DNA from: Phycisphaerales bacterium UBA7800
Lineage (GTDB): Bacteria; Planctomycetota; Phycisphaerae; Phycisphaerales; Phycisphaeraceae
NCBI GenBank assembly: GCA_002480565.1
Contig: DLCK01000002.1
Span: 1-60,509 of the forward strand
Reading direction: 5' to 3'
DNA length: 60,509 nt
Part shown: positions 1 to 9,217 of the stretch, in pieces
How positions within the stretch are numbered: the first letter of the stretch is position 1
Layout of the letters: the number at the start of each line of letters is the position of its first letter
Notes under the pieces: generated by a model
The model's database searches: none
Told to the model about the DNA's origin: nothing
What the model saw: the letters and a program-made list of their open reading frames with translations, nothing else
Translations under genes and position numbers: made by a program

Positions 1-2390
1 AAACCCATCGCAAGGACAATAAATCCAAAGTCGCATTGATCCATAGTCAACGTACCTGACGAGGCGATGTAGTTTAAGCCATCCGCATTGGTGGAAAACA
101 AGGGAACTTCGGTCGCACCCGCTGGCATGGGTGCACGTTTGATGGTCATCCGCAAATAGTTCTCACCTGTCGCATATCGATAGGAGACTGCTAATGATGA
201 TGAAGCCAAAACTGCCACATTTTCCAACCGCGTTGAATCGCTGGACTTGATATTAAACGGGAAACCGTAGCCACGGATCGGCAGTGCAATTTTGTCTCCG
301 ACGGACACACCGGTTGGCCCAAGAAGCAGTTGACCGTGCGAATCATCAATACGGATGACATTGCTGCCACCAACTGCTCCAAACCAACCGTGATTGGGGA
401 GTAGTCGGCCATCGGTACCTGAGAAGAAACAGGAGCAGCCGTGAAACCGTGCCATATTCGTGGGTGTGAGTTGTGGATAGCCTACATGGGTCGTGAAGTC
501 GTAAATCCATTGACCACCATTGTCGGTGATATTGGTAATGGTCCCCTGCACGATGGGGATGGGATCAAGATTAATCGAAAGGTCTTTGATGGTGACATTG
601 TGAGAGCCGGTGATACTCATCGCTGCGGTATCTGCGTGATCCAACACGAGGATCGTCTCATCCATGCCACTGCCCTTGAGCGTGAAGTCGGTGATATTAT
701 TCAGCCCGACACCCGCGGAATTCAAGTAATAGGTACCAGCAGGTAACTGCAATTGGGAACCTTGTGCGTAGGCAAGATACAGTACATTTTTCAGGTCGAT
801 CATCTGCTTACCGTTGTCGGTGTAGATGTAATCATTGATATCCAAAGAATCGCCGGGAGCCCCTGCAAGGGTATAGATATCCATGGGTGACAAGGCAGTG
901 TCATAAAGTCGGACATCGTCCAGTGAACCATTGAGTGCCTGCCCGTTTGATGAGAAGTTGGCACCGATGATGATGGGCATATCGGCAGTGGCAATGATAC
1001 TGCCAAGATCACCCATGCTTTGTGACAAAGGTGACATGATGCCGTCGATGTAGAACTGAATACCACCGCGTGTCACGCCAGTGGTTGCAGTGGTGTCGAG
1101 GACCATTGCGACATGTGTCCATTGGCCTTGAGTAAGTGTCGCAACGGTTTGGCGAGACCATGTGGAAGCAGTATCGGTTCGAAAGGTCATTGCAACCTGC
1201 CCTGATGGGGTGATAGAGCAGAACCACCCTCCGGTTCCATTCCATTTGCCAGCGATACCGCGTGTAAAATTACTATTTCCGCTTCCGGGGCCATCCCATT
1301 TGACCCATACAGCAAGTGTCATTGCATCACCATCCTCAGAAACTGTCAAGCGTGCGTTGCTGTCGGGTAATTCCAATCCTGGCCCATAATTCGAAGTCGC
1401 AGACAATGTCGGGAACTGTGCAGCCCAACCGCTGTTATCAGGTGTTGAATTTGTGAACAGGACTGGTGACGATGTGCCAGCGGCAGTGGCTGTATCTTCG
1501 ACAACGATGCCAGGAACACTACCTTGCGAATCCAGTGTCGCGGATGCCTGTGCATCTTCAAAGTCCAAATGGTATCGCAGTGATTGAGCTGTATAGAGCA
1601 GATGAATCTGCGCGGGTGTCAGTGCAGCATCATGAAACTGGACATCATCAAGACTACCATTTAGCGCCCGACTATTACCCGCAAAAGCAGTACCAACGAC
1701 GATGGGTGTGTCAGCTAGGGCGATGATTGAACCGATACTTCCCATCCCCTGAGTTAGTGGCTCAACCTTGCCGTTGATGTAGAACTGGATACCACCCGCC
1801 GTCTTACTGTAGCTGAGGGCATCATTGTCGATGACCAATGTAACGTGAGTCCATTGACCTTCAATTAATGGTGTTTCACAGGTGCGTGACCATGTTGCTG
1901 CGGTATTGGTTCGAAGCATAAACGAGAGTTGGCCGGACGTGGTGATACTCCATGACCAGCCGAGATTACTTGCCCATTTGCCAACGAGTCCACGGATATC
2001 ATTGCCTGTTCCCGGGCCGTTCCATTTCACCCACATGGCAATGGTCATCTCGTCACTGCTTTGGGTTAACTGCAACCGCGAATTACTGTCAGGCAGAATC
2101 AGCATCGGGCCGTAATAGGTGTTGGTAGCGACGCCTGGAAGTGTTGCTGCCCATGCAGTTTGATCCGGCGAGGCGTTGTCATAGGCGATATCCGGCGTGG
2201 TGCCTGCAATTGAATCAGTATCCAATATGACAGTACCCACGACCGAACCTGTGGATTGATATGTTGCATTGCCCTGCGTGTCATTGAATTTAAGCTGATA
2301 CAACATTTCCGCATCAACGGTTTGAAAAGAAAATGCAACACATAAACCAATCCAGATCAACCATTGAGATAGCGTCCTGATTCCGTGCAT
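1..2390 (-). CDS. Secreted LamG-LamG-beta-helix protein, GH110-like (partial, runs off left edge)
   Basis: The reading frame is open from the ATG at 2390 to base 1, giving 796 residues, and the C-terminus lies outside the window. GAGGAG sits about nine bases before the ATG, and a hydrophobic signal peptide covers residues 1-25. Two tandem LamG (concanavalin-like) domains follow at about 25-225 and 235-450; both carry WVKW, an IRGLVGKW/TRGIAGKW stretch and the ending LNGSLDDV. From about 500 a right-handed beta-helix begins. It contains LFSTNADGLNY, the same motif found in the three helices at 44567-51364, and it is cut just where their GDDSVNIGG motif would follow. By family resemblance it acts outside the cytoplasm on galactose-type glycans, with the LamG pair probably binding sugar. 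It is the last visible gene of the 10333-to-1 locus, 190 bp after its neighbour. Confidence 0.85.
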   Translation of the reverse strand, partial: MHGIRTLSQWLIWIGLCVAFSFQTVDAEMLYQLKFNDTQGNATYQSTGSVVGTVILDTDSIAGTTPDIAYDNASPDQTAWAATLPGVATNTYYGPMLILPDSNSRLQLTQSSDEMTIAMWVKWNGPGTGNDIRGLVGKWASNLGWSWSITTSGQLSFMLRTNTAATWSRTCETPLIEGQWTHVTLVIDNDALSYSKTAGGIQFYINGKVEPLTQGMGSIGSIIALADTPIVVGTAFAGNSRALNGSLDDVQFHDAALTPAQIHLLYTAQSLRYHLDFEDAQASATLDSQGSVPGIVVEDTATAAGTSSPVLFTNSTPDNSGWAAQFPTLSATSNYGPGLELPDSNARLTVSEDGDAMTLAVWVKWDGPGSGNSNFTRGIAGKWNGTGGWFCSITPSGQVAMTFRTDTASTWSRQTVATLTQGQWTHVAMVLDTTATTGVTRGGIQFYIDGIMSPLSQSMGDLGSIIATADMPIIIGANFSSNGQALNGSLDDVRLYDTALSPMDIYTLAGAPGDSLDINDYIYTDNGKQMIDLKNVLYLAYAQGSQLQLPAGTYYLNSAGVGLNNITDFTLKGSGMDETILVLDHADTAAMSITGSHNVTIKDLSINLDPIPIVQGTITNITDNGGQWIYDFTTHVGYPQLTPTNMARFHGCSCFFSGTDGRLLPNHGWFGAVGGSNVIRIDDSHGQLLLGPTGVSVGDKIALPIRGYGFPFNIKSSDSTRLENVAVLASSSLAVSYRYATGENYLRMTIKRAPMPAGATEVPLFSTNADGLNYIASSGTLTMDQCDFGFIVLAMG

Positions 2391-2580
2391 CTGTATTGTC
2401 TCCTCAAGAAATGTGATATGTGTATCGGCGTAAGTCATGTTCATCAGCCAATAGATCGCCCTGACAGGTGTCCTATGATCATGACATCACAGACACATGC
2501 TTTGACATTATTCTGCAGAAACTCTGCGGGCGTTTTATCCGAAAGCAACCGACATCCAGACGTGTCTGGCCAACATGTTT
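2391..2580. other. Intergenic gap with a CCAGAC/GTCTGG inverted repeat
   Basis: This 190-bp gap separates the GH71-like gene from the downstream LamG gene on the minus strand. It holds a perfect six-base inverted repeat, CCAGAC-GT-GTCTGG, at 2556-2569, just past the upstream stop codon. No T-tract follows on the minus strand, so it is a poor intrinsic terminator. It could be a protein-binding site or an RNA-processing hairpin. I see no confident promoter. Confidence 0.4.
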
Positions 2581-4929
2581 TTACTTTGAGAGTGAAACCA
2601 ATTCGATCTTCAAATTTTGGATCATCACATCAATGTAGTCAGGATGATGCGAACCAATAATGTAAAGTCGATCACCTGTTTTGACCTGTATTTCAGGTAA
2701 AACAATCGAAACCGATTCGTTCTGTGGCACGCGTATTTCTGCTAATAACTCAAGTGATCCAGAACGTTGAACGGTTAAAGTACCTTTGCGTTTGGCACCG
2801 TCAGGCTTAGCGTATGTGTCAATAACCAATGAAACTTTACCGGAGATCGGAGCCTGCCAGGCGAGGATCGGTGAGACGTTGACGCTGGGGCGAAGCTGAA
2901 TCATCCATGAGCCATCCGCCGGATTCTTATGGCGTGCAACCCAGCCGTAAACCTGTTTGTATCTCGAATCTCTGTAAGGCGTATGTTGAACCATATCACC
3001 GGCATAACCAACCTTGTCGCTACTGATAGGACATGGCAAATACTCACCAGTCAATGGGACGGGACGTTCACCTAGTGCATAAAGGTAATGCCAAACCTTT
3101 CGCCCCGTTGAATCGACATCCGGATTAAACGTCGCACCTGCTTGATGAACAGTCGATAAATCCCAGACATGTCCCACGACATAATGTTGCGTCTTCTTCC
3201 GGGGGTTAGACTGCTGTGCGTATTCCTGCAAGTTGGTTAAACCATCACCATCAGGATCATCCTGTGGGTTGGCTGCAGTTGCTGTCGTGTAATCACCGAG
3301 CTTGCCAAAATAAAGCATCTCAAACCAATTGGGTAAGCCATCGCTATCGACATCGCCGTACTCGGCGTAGGTCTGCATGGGCGTGCCCAGAAAATCAATC
3401 TCCCATTGACGTTCAAACTCACTGGAGTAACAAACCATTGCGTTAGCTTCACGCCATGGTTTATCAGAGATGGGATCGGGTGAAGTGATTTCCAATTCCA
3501 CTTGGCTATTGCGGACGACCTGTGCAATGACCGGTCCGGCAAAAAGCGGGAACTGCTTAACAAACAATCCTGCGGGTGCGTCATAGTCAGCAGATCGACC
3601 GGGCAATTGGATCTTGCCTGGCTTGGTGAGAATGGTCGCAACTTCCAAGACACCTTCAGCAGACCGGCGACTGTTAAGCGGATAGATCGTCGCGTCAGAA
3701 GGATAGCGGCGATAGGTCAGATAAACTTTGTCATGGTCATAGGTCGGCTGCTTGCCGGTCTTCCACCATTTGATTTGATGAGCAGTCAGATCATAGATGG
3801 TGTATCGCGTTGCAGTACCCGGCGAGAGGTTGGTATCTTCACCATAGTCATTCCATGTGACGTATTGAATGAGTGTGCTGTCAGTCTTGCGAGCCTGATC
3901 CCAAAGCGTTCGCATCAGGTCAGTACCGGTCTGAACGTGGAGTGAACCCATGATATTGTTGTACTGATGCCACATGGGAATCGCCCATGTTTTACCGGCT
4001 TTTTTGACTTGCTGGGCGACAAGCTCAAACTCGGGCATCCAGTTGATACCCAGGAATCCGCCGATGGCATCCTGACCTTGCAGGTTGTCGACACCTTCGG
4101 CATAGACGCCTGCAGCTTCTGCCATGATCGGGCCAGGCTGATGCGGTGGGCGTGAGTCTTTAAACTGCTTTACATCAATGCCAAGAAACTCATTGTCGAT
4201 ATCGTGATGCAGAAAGATTTCAGTGTTGAATTCCTTGCGAACCATTTTGCGAAGATCATTCAAGACTTCTAGTTTCGCCCGACGCCTTGCCGGTTCATCT
4301 TTTCCGCCACCGAGGAGCTTCTTGTCATTGGGCAAAAAGCCTTGCGTGGAGTATGTGAAGATCAGAGGCTTGCCGTCACGCCTGGCAAGATTGGGATGGT
4401 CACCGTATTTTGAAAGCAACATCCGAACCGTGTCATGCATCCCGCCGATGTGTCCACCTGCTGAGTCATCATAGTTTTCAGTTTTCACCTTGTGACATGA
4501 TGGATCAAGACACACTGTGACAGAAAACGATAGATTCTTTTCCTTGCAGATTGTCAAAAATATATCCAACAACGGCTTGGCCAACTCCGGACTTGCCCAT
4601 GCATCAATCGCAAACCCATCGAGCCCAATACGCATTGCACGTTTGATTTCCAACTCGGCAGATTGACGAAGTTCAATGTTGCCATAAAACCATTCCTGTG
4701 GCACGAGTGACCAATTGGTCGTCCGGCCGCCGACCTGACTGAGCATCGACTTGTTGTCGGGGGAAATGTCTTTAGGCTGCATGCGATAGTGATGAGCATG
4801 AGCCTTGGCACCTGCCGGATAGCTCCCCATGTAGTGCGCAAAGATTTGCTTCTCAGACTTAGGGGCAGCATGGGCGACGGTCAAAGACAGTAACAAAACA
4901 CCTGCAAATACAGCGTAAAATGATTTCAC
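2581..4929 (-). CDS. Secreted GH71-like glycoside hydrolase with calcium-type repeats
   Basis: This 782-residue protein has a signal peptide at 1-21 (cleavage after AHA). The catalytic part resembles GH71 (fungal alpha-1,3-glucanase family) and the related GH99 fold: IFAHYMGSYP at the N-terminus, IGLDGFAIDAW near 105-115, a GKPLIFTYSTQGF strand near 190, and YVTWNDYGED near 360, which matches the GH71 TWNDYGES signature. Residues 525-575 hold two acidic repeats (DVDSDGLPNWFE, DPDGDGLTNLQE) of the thrombospondin-3/dockerin-like calcium type. The C-terminal about 200 residues look like a beta-sandwich. The gene starts six bases after the GH42-like stop, so the two are surely cotranscribed. The substrate is unknown; family membership is likely, specificity is not established. 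Confidence 0.75.
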   Translation of the reverse strand: MKSFYAVFAGVLLLSLTVAHAAPKSEKQIFAHYMGSYPAGAKAHAHHYRMQPKDISPDNKSMLSQVGGRTTNWSLVPQEWFYGNIELRQSAELEIKRAMRIGLDGFAIDAWASPELAKPLLDIFLTICKEKNLSFSVTVCLDPSCHKVKTENYDDSAGGHIGGMHDTVRMLLSKYGDHPNLARRDGKPLIFTYSTQGFLPNDKKLLGGGKDEPARRRAKLEVLNDLRKMVRKEFNTEIFLHHDIDNEFLGIDVKQFKDSRPPHQPGPIMAEAAGVYAEGVDNLQGQDAIGGFLGINWMPEFELVAQQVKKAGKTWAIPMWHQYNNIMGSLHVQTGTDLMRTLWDQARKTDSTLIQYVTWNDYGEDTNLSPGTATRYTIYDLTAHQIKWWKTGKQPTYDHDKVYLTYRRYPSDATIYPLNSRRSAEGVLEVATILTKPGKIQLPGRSADYDAPAGLFVKQFPLFAGPVIAQVVRNSQVELEITSPDPISDKPWREANAMVCYSSEFERQWEIDFLGTPMQTYAEYGDVDSDGLPNWFEMLYFGKLGDYTTATAANPQDDPDGDGLTNLQEYAQQSNPRKKTQHYVVGHVWDLSTVHQAGATFNPDVDSTGRKVWHYLYALGERPVPLTGEYLPCPISSDKVGYAGDMVQHTPYRDSRYKQVYGWVARHKNPADGSWMIQLRPSVNVSPILAWQAPISGKVSLVIDTYAKPDGAKRKGTLTVQRSGSLELLAEIRVPQNESVSIVLPEIQVKTGDRLYIIGSHHPDYIDVMIQNLKIELVSLSK

Positions 4930-4935
4930 CGTACG

Positions 4936-7900
4936 TTACTCCGTTTCAAATTTCAGGACAAAGGCTTGGCCGGGTTTGAGGTTCAACGTGATGCCGGTTT
5001 GAGTAAGTTCCTTACCGGTTTGTTCAGGAAGCACTTTATCATCCAGCAGATTGGTGATGCGATACTTGTTCTGGGCATCAATCTGTGACAACTGCACGTT
5101 CACAGTCACAGGTGTCTGATCCACTTTTTCCGGATGCCCGTGTTTGATGTAGTCAATGTCATTCTGCGTGATGAACCGGCGACCGACTAGGAAGTGTGTC
5201 TTGTCATCGACAAGTTGGCGTTTGATGAGTTGAACTTGATCGACGGATTGCTGAGCCTGTGGTTGACCAGTGATGTTTTGGTGTAAGCAAGCCAGTAAAC
5301 CGGGACTGCTTAGCCAATCGACCACACCGCCAAAGGCGATGATCTGACCAGAGCCTAGACGTTTTTGATGCACCATTGTGTGCGAGCTTTGCAAGGTGTT
5401 GGCCCATGAGCCGATTTGCAGATACCCCCCTGCCACGTTGTGAATCCAAGGTGTGGGTTGGTCATCAATGGGTGGATTCCAGGGCTTGGTTCGGAAGTTA
5501 ATTTTGCATCCATTCCAACTGGTACTCACCGAATCACTCGTCACAGGACTGGACTTCCATGAACCAAATCCAATCGCGTTGCTTAAAACGTCCGACTCAT
5601 TGTTTTGCAGACACCATTTACCAGAACCCGCTTCCATGATGAGCGTGCCGCCTTGCTGGACATATTGCTTAAGCGTGCTGAGGACTTCACTGGAAAGCAA
5701 ATCCGACGCAAAAGGCACATAGACCCACGGGCGATTTTGCAGTGATGCACCATCCACATCCTTGGCGTGCAAGGCATCGGCACGCATGTCTGACGCTGCC
5801 ACATGATGCATGAATGGCTTGAGGTAATCATGAACACGATCGTAGAACAGGTGACCGTGTTCATAGAGCAATGTTTCATCACACATCACATACGCGCCAT
5901 GCTTGGCATCAACCTGCTTAAGCGGTTTGGCCTTGGTGATCTGATCCATAAATCCGAACCATGTTTTAAGGCGGTTTTCCGCTTCGGTGACGGGTTGGGG
6001 TTGATCCTTGAGTAACCATTCGGGTTTCCAATAGTTAAACAAGCCATGCATGCCCGGCTGATCAATCATGAGCATATTGGTCAACCCGACATCCACGAGC
6101 ATGGCAGTGCGCGCGATCTTGGCATGGGGTTCAAAGCGACCTGCCATACCGGGTCGCGTTTCGCGGGGGTATTGGGCTTCCATTGAGCCATAGGTGATCA
6201 CACCGCCGAGTTGTTTGACGATGTCCAGATAGAACTCGGTTGAGCCGGTGTTGTATATCCCTAAAAATGCAGCGGGGTCCGCGGCGCGAGCAGCGCTTAG
6301 CCAACCGGTGCGCAGTTTGGTGATGGTGGAAATTTTGTAATCCAACCAATCGCGAACTGCTGGCTGTTGATGTGGCATTGGTCGTCCATCTGGATCGAGA
6401 CTGACTTTGACATTGGGTAATGCGATTTGTTCCCAATGGACATACTGCGAGCCATAGGTTTGGTTAAGTTTATTGATGTGGCCATACTTGTCAGCAAGCC
6501 AACGTACGAATCCACGGCGCATTGTTTGTGAATAGTCCACCGACTGCCCAAGCCAGGGCATGTCGATCATGTCATGATCAAAGAATAGACTCTCAATGGT
6601 GTAACCCAGCACGGTTGGATTATTACGGTATCGCGATGCCAATGCCGTGATGAATGCATTACTTGCCAAACGATATGGCTCGGATGCAGGGCTGAAAAGT
6701 TGATTGTCACCACCACTCCAAAGACCGTGTGCAAAGCCTGCCTGATCGGTCATGAGTTGGCGTGGCACATAGCCGGGAACCTGTCGGATCATCGGGTGAA
6801 TTCGCAGCGTCACTTTCAGGTTCCGCTGCTGGGCTAATGCGATGAGTTTGTCGAGTGGTTCAAACTGATATACGCCCGGCAGTGGATTTAAGTCATACCA
6901 CGGCGCTGAGAGTTCGACGATGTTGTAACCCACATCCACCGCATCATCGAGCCAGCCCCGGAAGTTTTTCAAGACATTCTCAGACTCGGAGACGACGGGG
7001 GTGGAGCCTTCATTCCAATCACCTTTGACCCGACGGAGCTTGCCTTCAAACTGCTTGACTTTTGGCGTCACGCTGTCTGACGCGGTTGGCATAACAGGTG
7101 CAGGTGATCGCAATCCGAATACACGATCCAGTTCATCAATAACCTTGCCTTGATCGACAAGTTGAGCTTTAAGCCACAGGACGCGGTGTTGGTTGAAATA
7201 GGATTCAAGATTAATCTGTGATGATTGTCCGTCTGCGATTTTCTGACCATCGGATGTGCTAAGTGTCCATTGCACTTGGCCAGACTGATTGGCAGTGAGT
7301 GATAGTGAAGCATCCTCTGCTGCTGCGAACACGTTGCTCTTCACGTTGGTGGAGACCTGCAAGGGTTTGCCATTGGGTAGAAGCTCTTGCGGTCCGCGAC
7401 TGTTACGGATGACCACGTACTGGTGATAGCGTTGGGTGACTTTGTTCTTGCCTGTGATTGCACATAGCTTGATGCGGTACGTGCCTGCTTCAAGCAGTGG
7501 CAACTGGATAACTGAATCAGGTTTGACATCCAGTTCAAAATGATCCGATGCAATGACCGTCCAATCGTCAGCAGCTAAAATCTCCCAAGAAACAAGGGAT
7601 TTCCCACCAGGAAGTCGCAAGTCTGATGCTTTAAGATACGGGCCAGGTTCGGCAGGCCCCCAACCGTAACGCCCAAAATTTTCATAGGGTTTACGAATGT
7701 GTCGAAGCCACTGCTGATCACCATCAACCTGCCAATAGGGGTCGGCTTTTTCATCTGCTGCCAATGGTGAGATATCTTTGATTTTCAGAACGCATGGCGT
7801 TTTATCCATGCCACGCAAGACAAGTCGAAAACCTGCAAGCTTCAATGGAGCTTGTGGCGAATCATAATAGTCCGGCGCCGGCGGCAGAACGCGCATCATC

Positions 7901-8379
7901 ACCCAAGGATCAATTCGCCCCATCTCATTGATGTTCCAGTCAAAGGTTTGAAGTGTCCGCCAATGATCGGTCAGTGGCAAGTCGCTTTGCTTGGCACCCA
8001 GTCGTGTTCCCACCGCATAAAGATGCCCACGTGCATCGCTAATCAACACCCGCAGCATGGGATCATAGGCTTTGTTGCTTGACTCAGGATTGGTAAAGGA
8101 TAAGCCAACACGATTGATATCTTTGGATAAAGCAATGGTATTGGGCAGAAGGTAGTCCACTACTGTGCCTGGGAAATCCCAGTTTTCCGTGTAGTCTCCA
8201 AGTTCGGTGACTGTTGCGGTGAGTTGATAACCGTCATCGTTGACAATCAACTGACCGGACGCTTTACCAGTTCGGACGACGACGGATTGCTCCGCAGCAG
8301 CCATTGTCACCTGTGACATGAATACCATCACATACATTCCTATCAACGAACACAAAAATACCTTGCAACGCTGTCTCAC
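4936..8379 (-). CDS. Large secreted GH42-like (beta-galactosidase superfamily) protein lacking the usual acid/base Glu
   Basis: This protein has 1147 residues and an N-terminal signal segment (MYVMVFMSQVTMAAA). The open frame extends to a TTG at 8391, but the GTG at 8379 is preferred because GGAGAAA sits six bases before it. After a beta-rich N-terminal half, a GH42-type barrel runs from about 475 to 800: WLDDAVDVGYNIVEL, ALASRYRNNPTVLGY, RGFVRWLADKYG and LNQTYGSQYVHWEQIALP follow the GH42 order. Where GH42 enzymes have the acid/base in ...DNE, this protein reads YTIESL (about 592), placing Leu at the Glu position. A GSMEAQ stretch near 735 fits the nucleophile site. A trimerisation-like domain (LKQYVQQGGTLIMEAGSG) follows. 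It is cotranscribed with the pseudopilin upstream and the GH71-like gene downstream. It may be an atypical glycosidase or a binding protein. Confidence 0.7.
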   Translation of the reverse strand: MRQRCKVFLCSLIGMYVMVFMSQVTMAAAEQSVVVRTGKASGQLIVNDDGYQLTATVTELGDYTENWDFPGTVVDYLLPNTIALSKDINRVGLSFTNPESSNKAYDPMLRVLISDARGHLYAVGTRLGAKQSDLPLTDHWRTLQTFDWNINEMGRIDPWVMMRVLPPAPDYYDSPQAPLKLAGFRLVLRGMDKTPCVLKIKDISPLAADEKADPYWQVDGDQQWLRHIRKPYENFGRYGWGPAEPGPYLKASDLRLPGGKSLVSWEILAADDWTVIASDHFELDVKPDSVIQLPLLEAGTYRIKLCAITGKNKVTQRYHQYVVIRNSRGPQELLPNGKPLQVSTNVKSNVFAAAEDASLSLTANQSGQVQWTLSTSDGQKIADGQSSQINLESYFNQHRVLWLKAQLVDQGKVIDELDRVFGLRSPAPVMPTASDSVTPKVKQFEGKLRRVKGDWNEGSTPVVSESENVLKNFRGWLDDAVDVGYNIVELSAPWYDLNPLPGVYQFEPLDKLIALAQQRNLKVTLRIHPMIRQVPGYVPRQLMTDQAGFAHGLWSGGDNQLFSPASEPYRLASNAFITALASRYRNNPTVLGYTIESLFFDHDMIDMPWLGQSVDYSQTMRRGFVRWLADKYGHINKLNQTYGSQYVHWEQIALPNVKVSLDPDGRPMPHQQPAVRDWLDYKISTITKLRTGWLSAARAADPAAFLGIYNTGSTEFYLDIVKQLGGVITYGSMEAQYPRETRPGMAGRFEPHAKIARTAMLVDVGLTNMLMIDQPGMHGLFNYWKPEWLLKDQPQPVTEAENRLKTWFGFMDQITKAKPLKQVDAKHGAYVMCDETLLYEHGHLFYDRVHDYLKPFMHHVAASDMRADALHAKDVDGASLQNRPWVYVPFASDLLSSEVLSTLKQYVQQGGTLIMEAGSGKWCLQNNESDVLSNAIGFGSWKSSPVTSDSVSTSWNGCKINFRTKPWNPPIDDQPTPWIHNVAGGYLQIGSWANTLQSSHTMVHQKRLGSGQIIAFGGVVDWLSSPGLLACLHQNITGQPQAQQSVDQVQLIKRQLVDDKTHFLVGRRFITQNDIDYIKHGHPEKVDQTPVTVNVQLSQIDAQNKYRITNLLDDKVLPEQTGKELTQTGITLNLKPGQAFVLKFETE

Positions 8380-8421
8380 GCGTTTCTCCAATCACGGTTT
8401 AGGTTACAAAATGAAAATCGA

Positions 8422-9174
8422 TTACGGTCGATGGTCAGTAGAAAACGAGTTGTAGCCACTGACTGATTCCCAGAACACTTTGTTGGCATAGGCAGAGGCC
8501 CATTGTTTGTTGACACCTTCAGCCAGCGCGATACTCGGTAATTCTCGGGTGGGTTTCCATGTGACATGCCCATCAAGAAATGCGACGTTAAATCCAAGTC
8601 GTTTGTGATTGACGATGTTGTCCGAGTATGTGGGATACTGCAAGTTTAAATCATCCGCAAAAATCGCAGGATTCACGCCCCAGAGTCCGACCTGAAAGTG
8701 ATCACCGACATAACTACTATCCGTGTTGGCATAGACACCATTCATCGTCGGGATAATCCCCATGGCATAACTTGACCATGCTGAAGTGTTGGCGGTGCGA
8801 TTCTTGATACGCTGAAGATTTTCAGCCGACGTATCATAACGAGACCATGCACTGTCCGGGCAGTAAAGTACGTCTGCCACATTGTTGAGATACTTCACCA
8901 GGTGTCCGGCTGCTGTATAGTTGTTGTTGTAGCCGTCCCAGACTTGATCGCTGCAGTTGTTTGCGGTCATGGGGTCAGGATTAAAAGCTTCATTAAAGTC
9001 ATTGAGATAGACGCGAAAGACCAAGGCCAATTGCTTCTCTTGATTGGCGCACTGAATTTTACGTGCTGCATCACGAGCCTTTGCAAGCGATGGGAGCAGA
9101 ACAGCCATCAACAGCGAAATAATGCTGATCACTACCAGTAATTCAATCAAAGTAAAACCTGAGCGTTTGGACAT
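8422..9174 (-). CDS. Pseudopilin-like exported protein (prepilin N-terminus, H-X-DG C-terminus)
   Basis: This 250-residue protein starts at the ATG at 9174, because GGAG lies seven bases upstream and the product then begins MSKRSGFTLIELLVV. The longer open frame to 9378 only overlaps the regulator gene. The N-terminus is a type IV prepilin/type II pseudopilin signal: a basic leader, G-F cleavage site, Glu5, then a hydrophobic helix ending SLAKARDAARKIQCANQ. The C-terminal part carries HKRLGFNVAFLDGHV, the planctomycete H-X9-DG signature with ten rather than nine residues between. Such proteins are processed by a prepilin peptidase and placed in a pilus or type II-like system. Its position between regulator and enzymes suggests a role in handling the same glycan, which is an inference. 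Confidence 0.85.
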   Translation of the reverse strand: MSKRSGFTLIELLVVISIISLLMAVLLPSLAKARDAARKIQCANQEKQLALVFRVYLNDFNEAFNPDPMTANNCSDQVWDGYNNNYTAAGHLVKYLNNVADVLYCPDSAWSRYDTSAENLQRIKNRTANTSAWSSYAMGIIPTMNGVYANTDSSYVGDHFQVGLWGVNPAIFADDLNLQYPTYSDNIVNHKRLGFNVAFLDGHVTWKPTRELPSIALAEGVNKQWASAYANKVFWESVSGYNSFSTDHRP

Positions 9175-9217
9175 AGCAGGTCTCCAATCTATTGTCTTGC
9201 TGTCATTCAAATCTATT

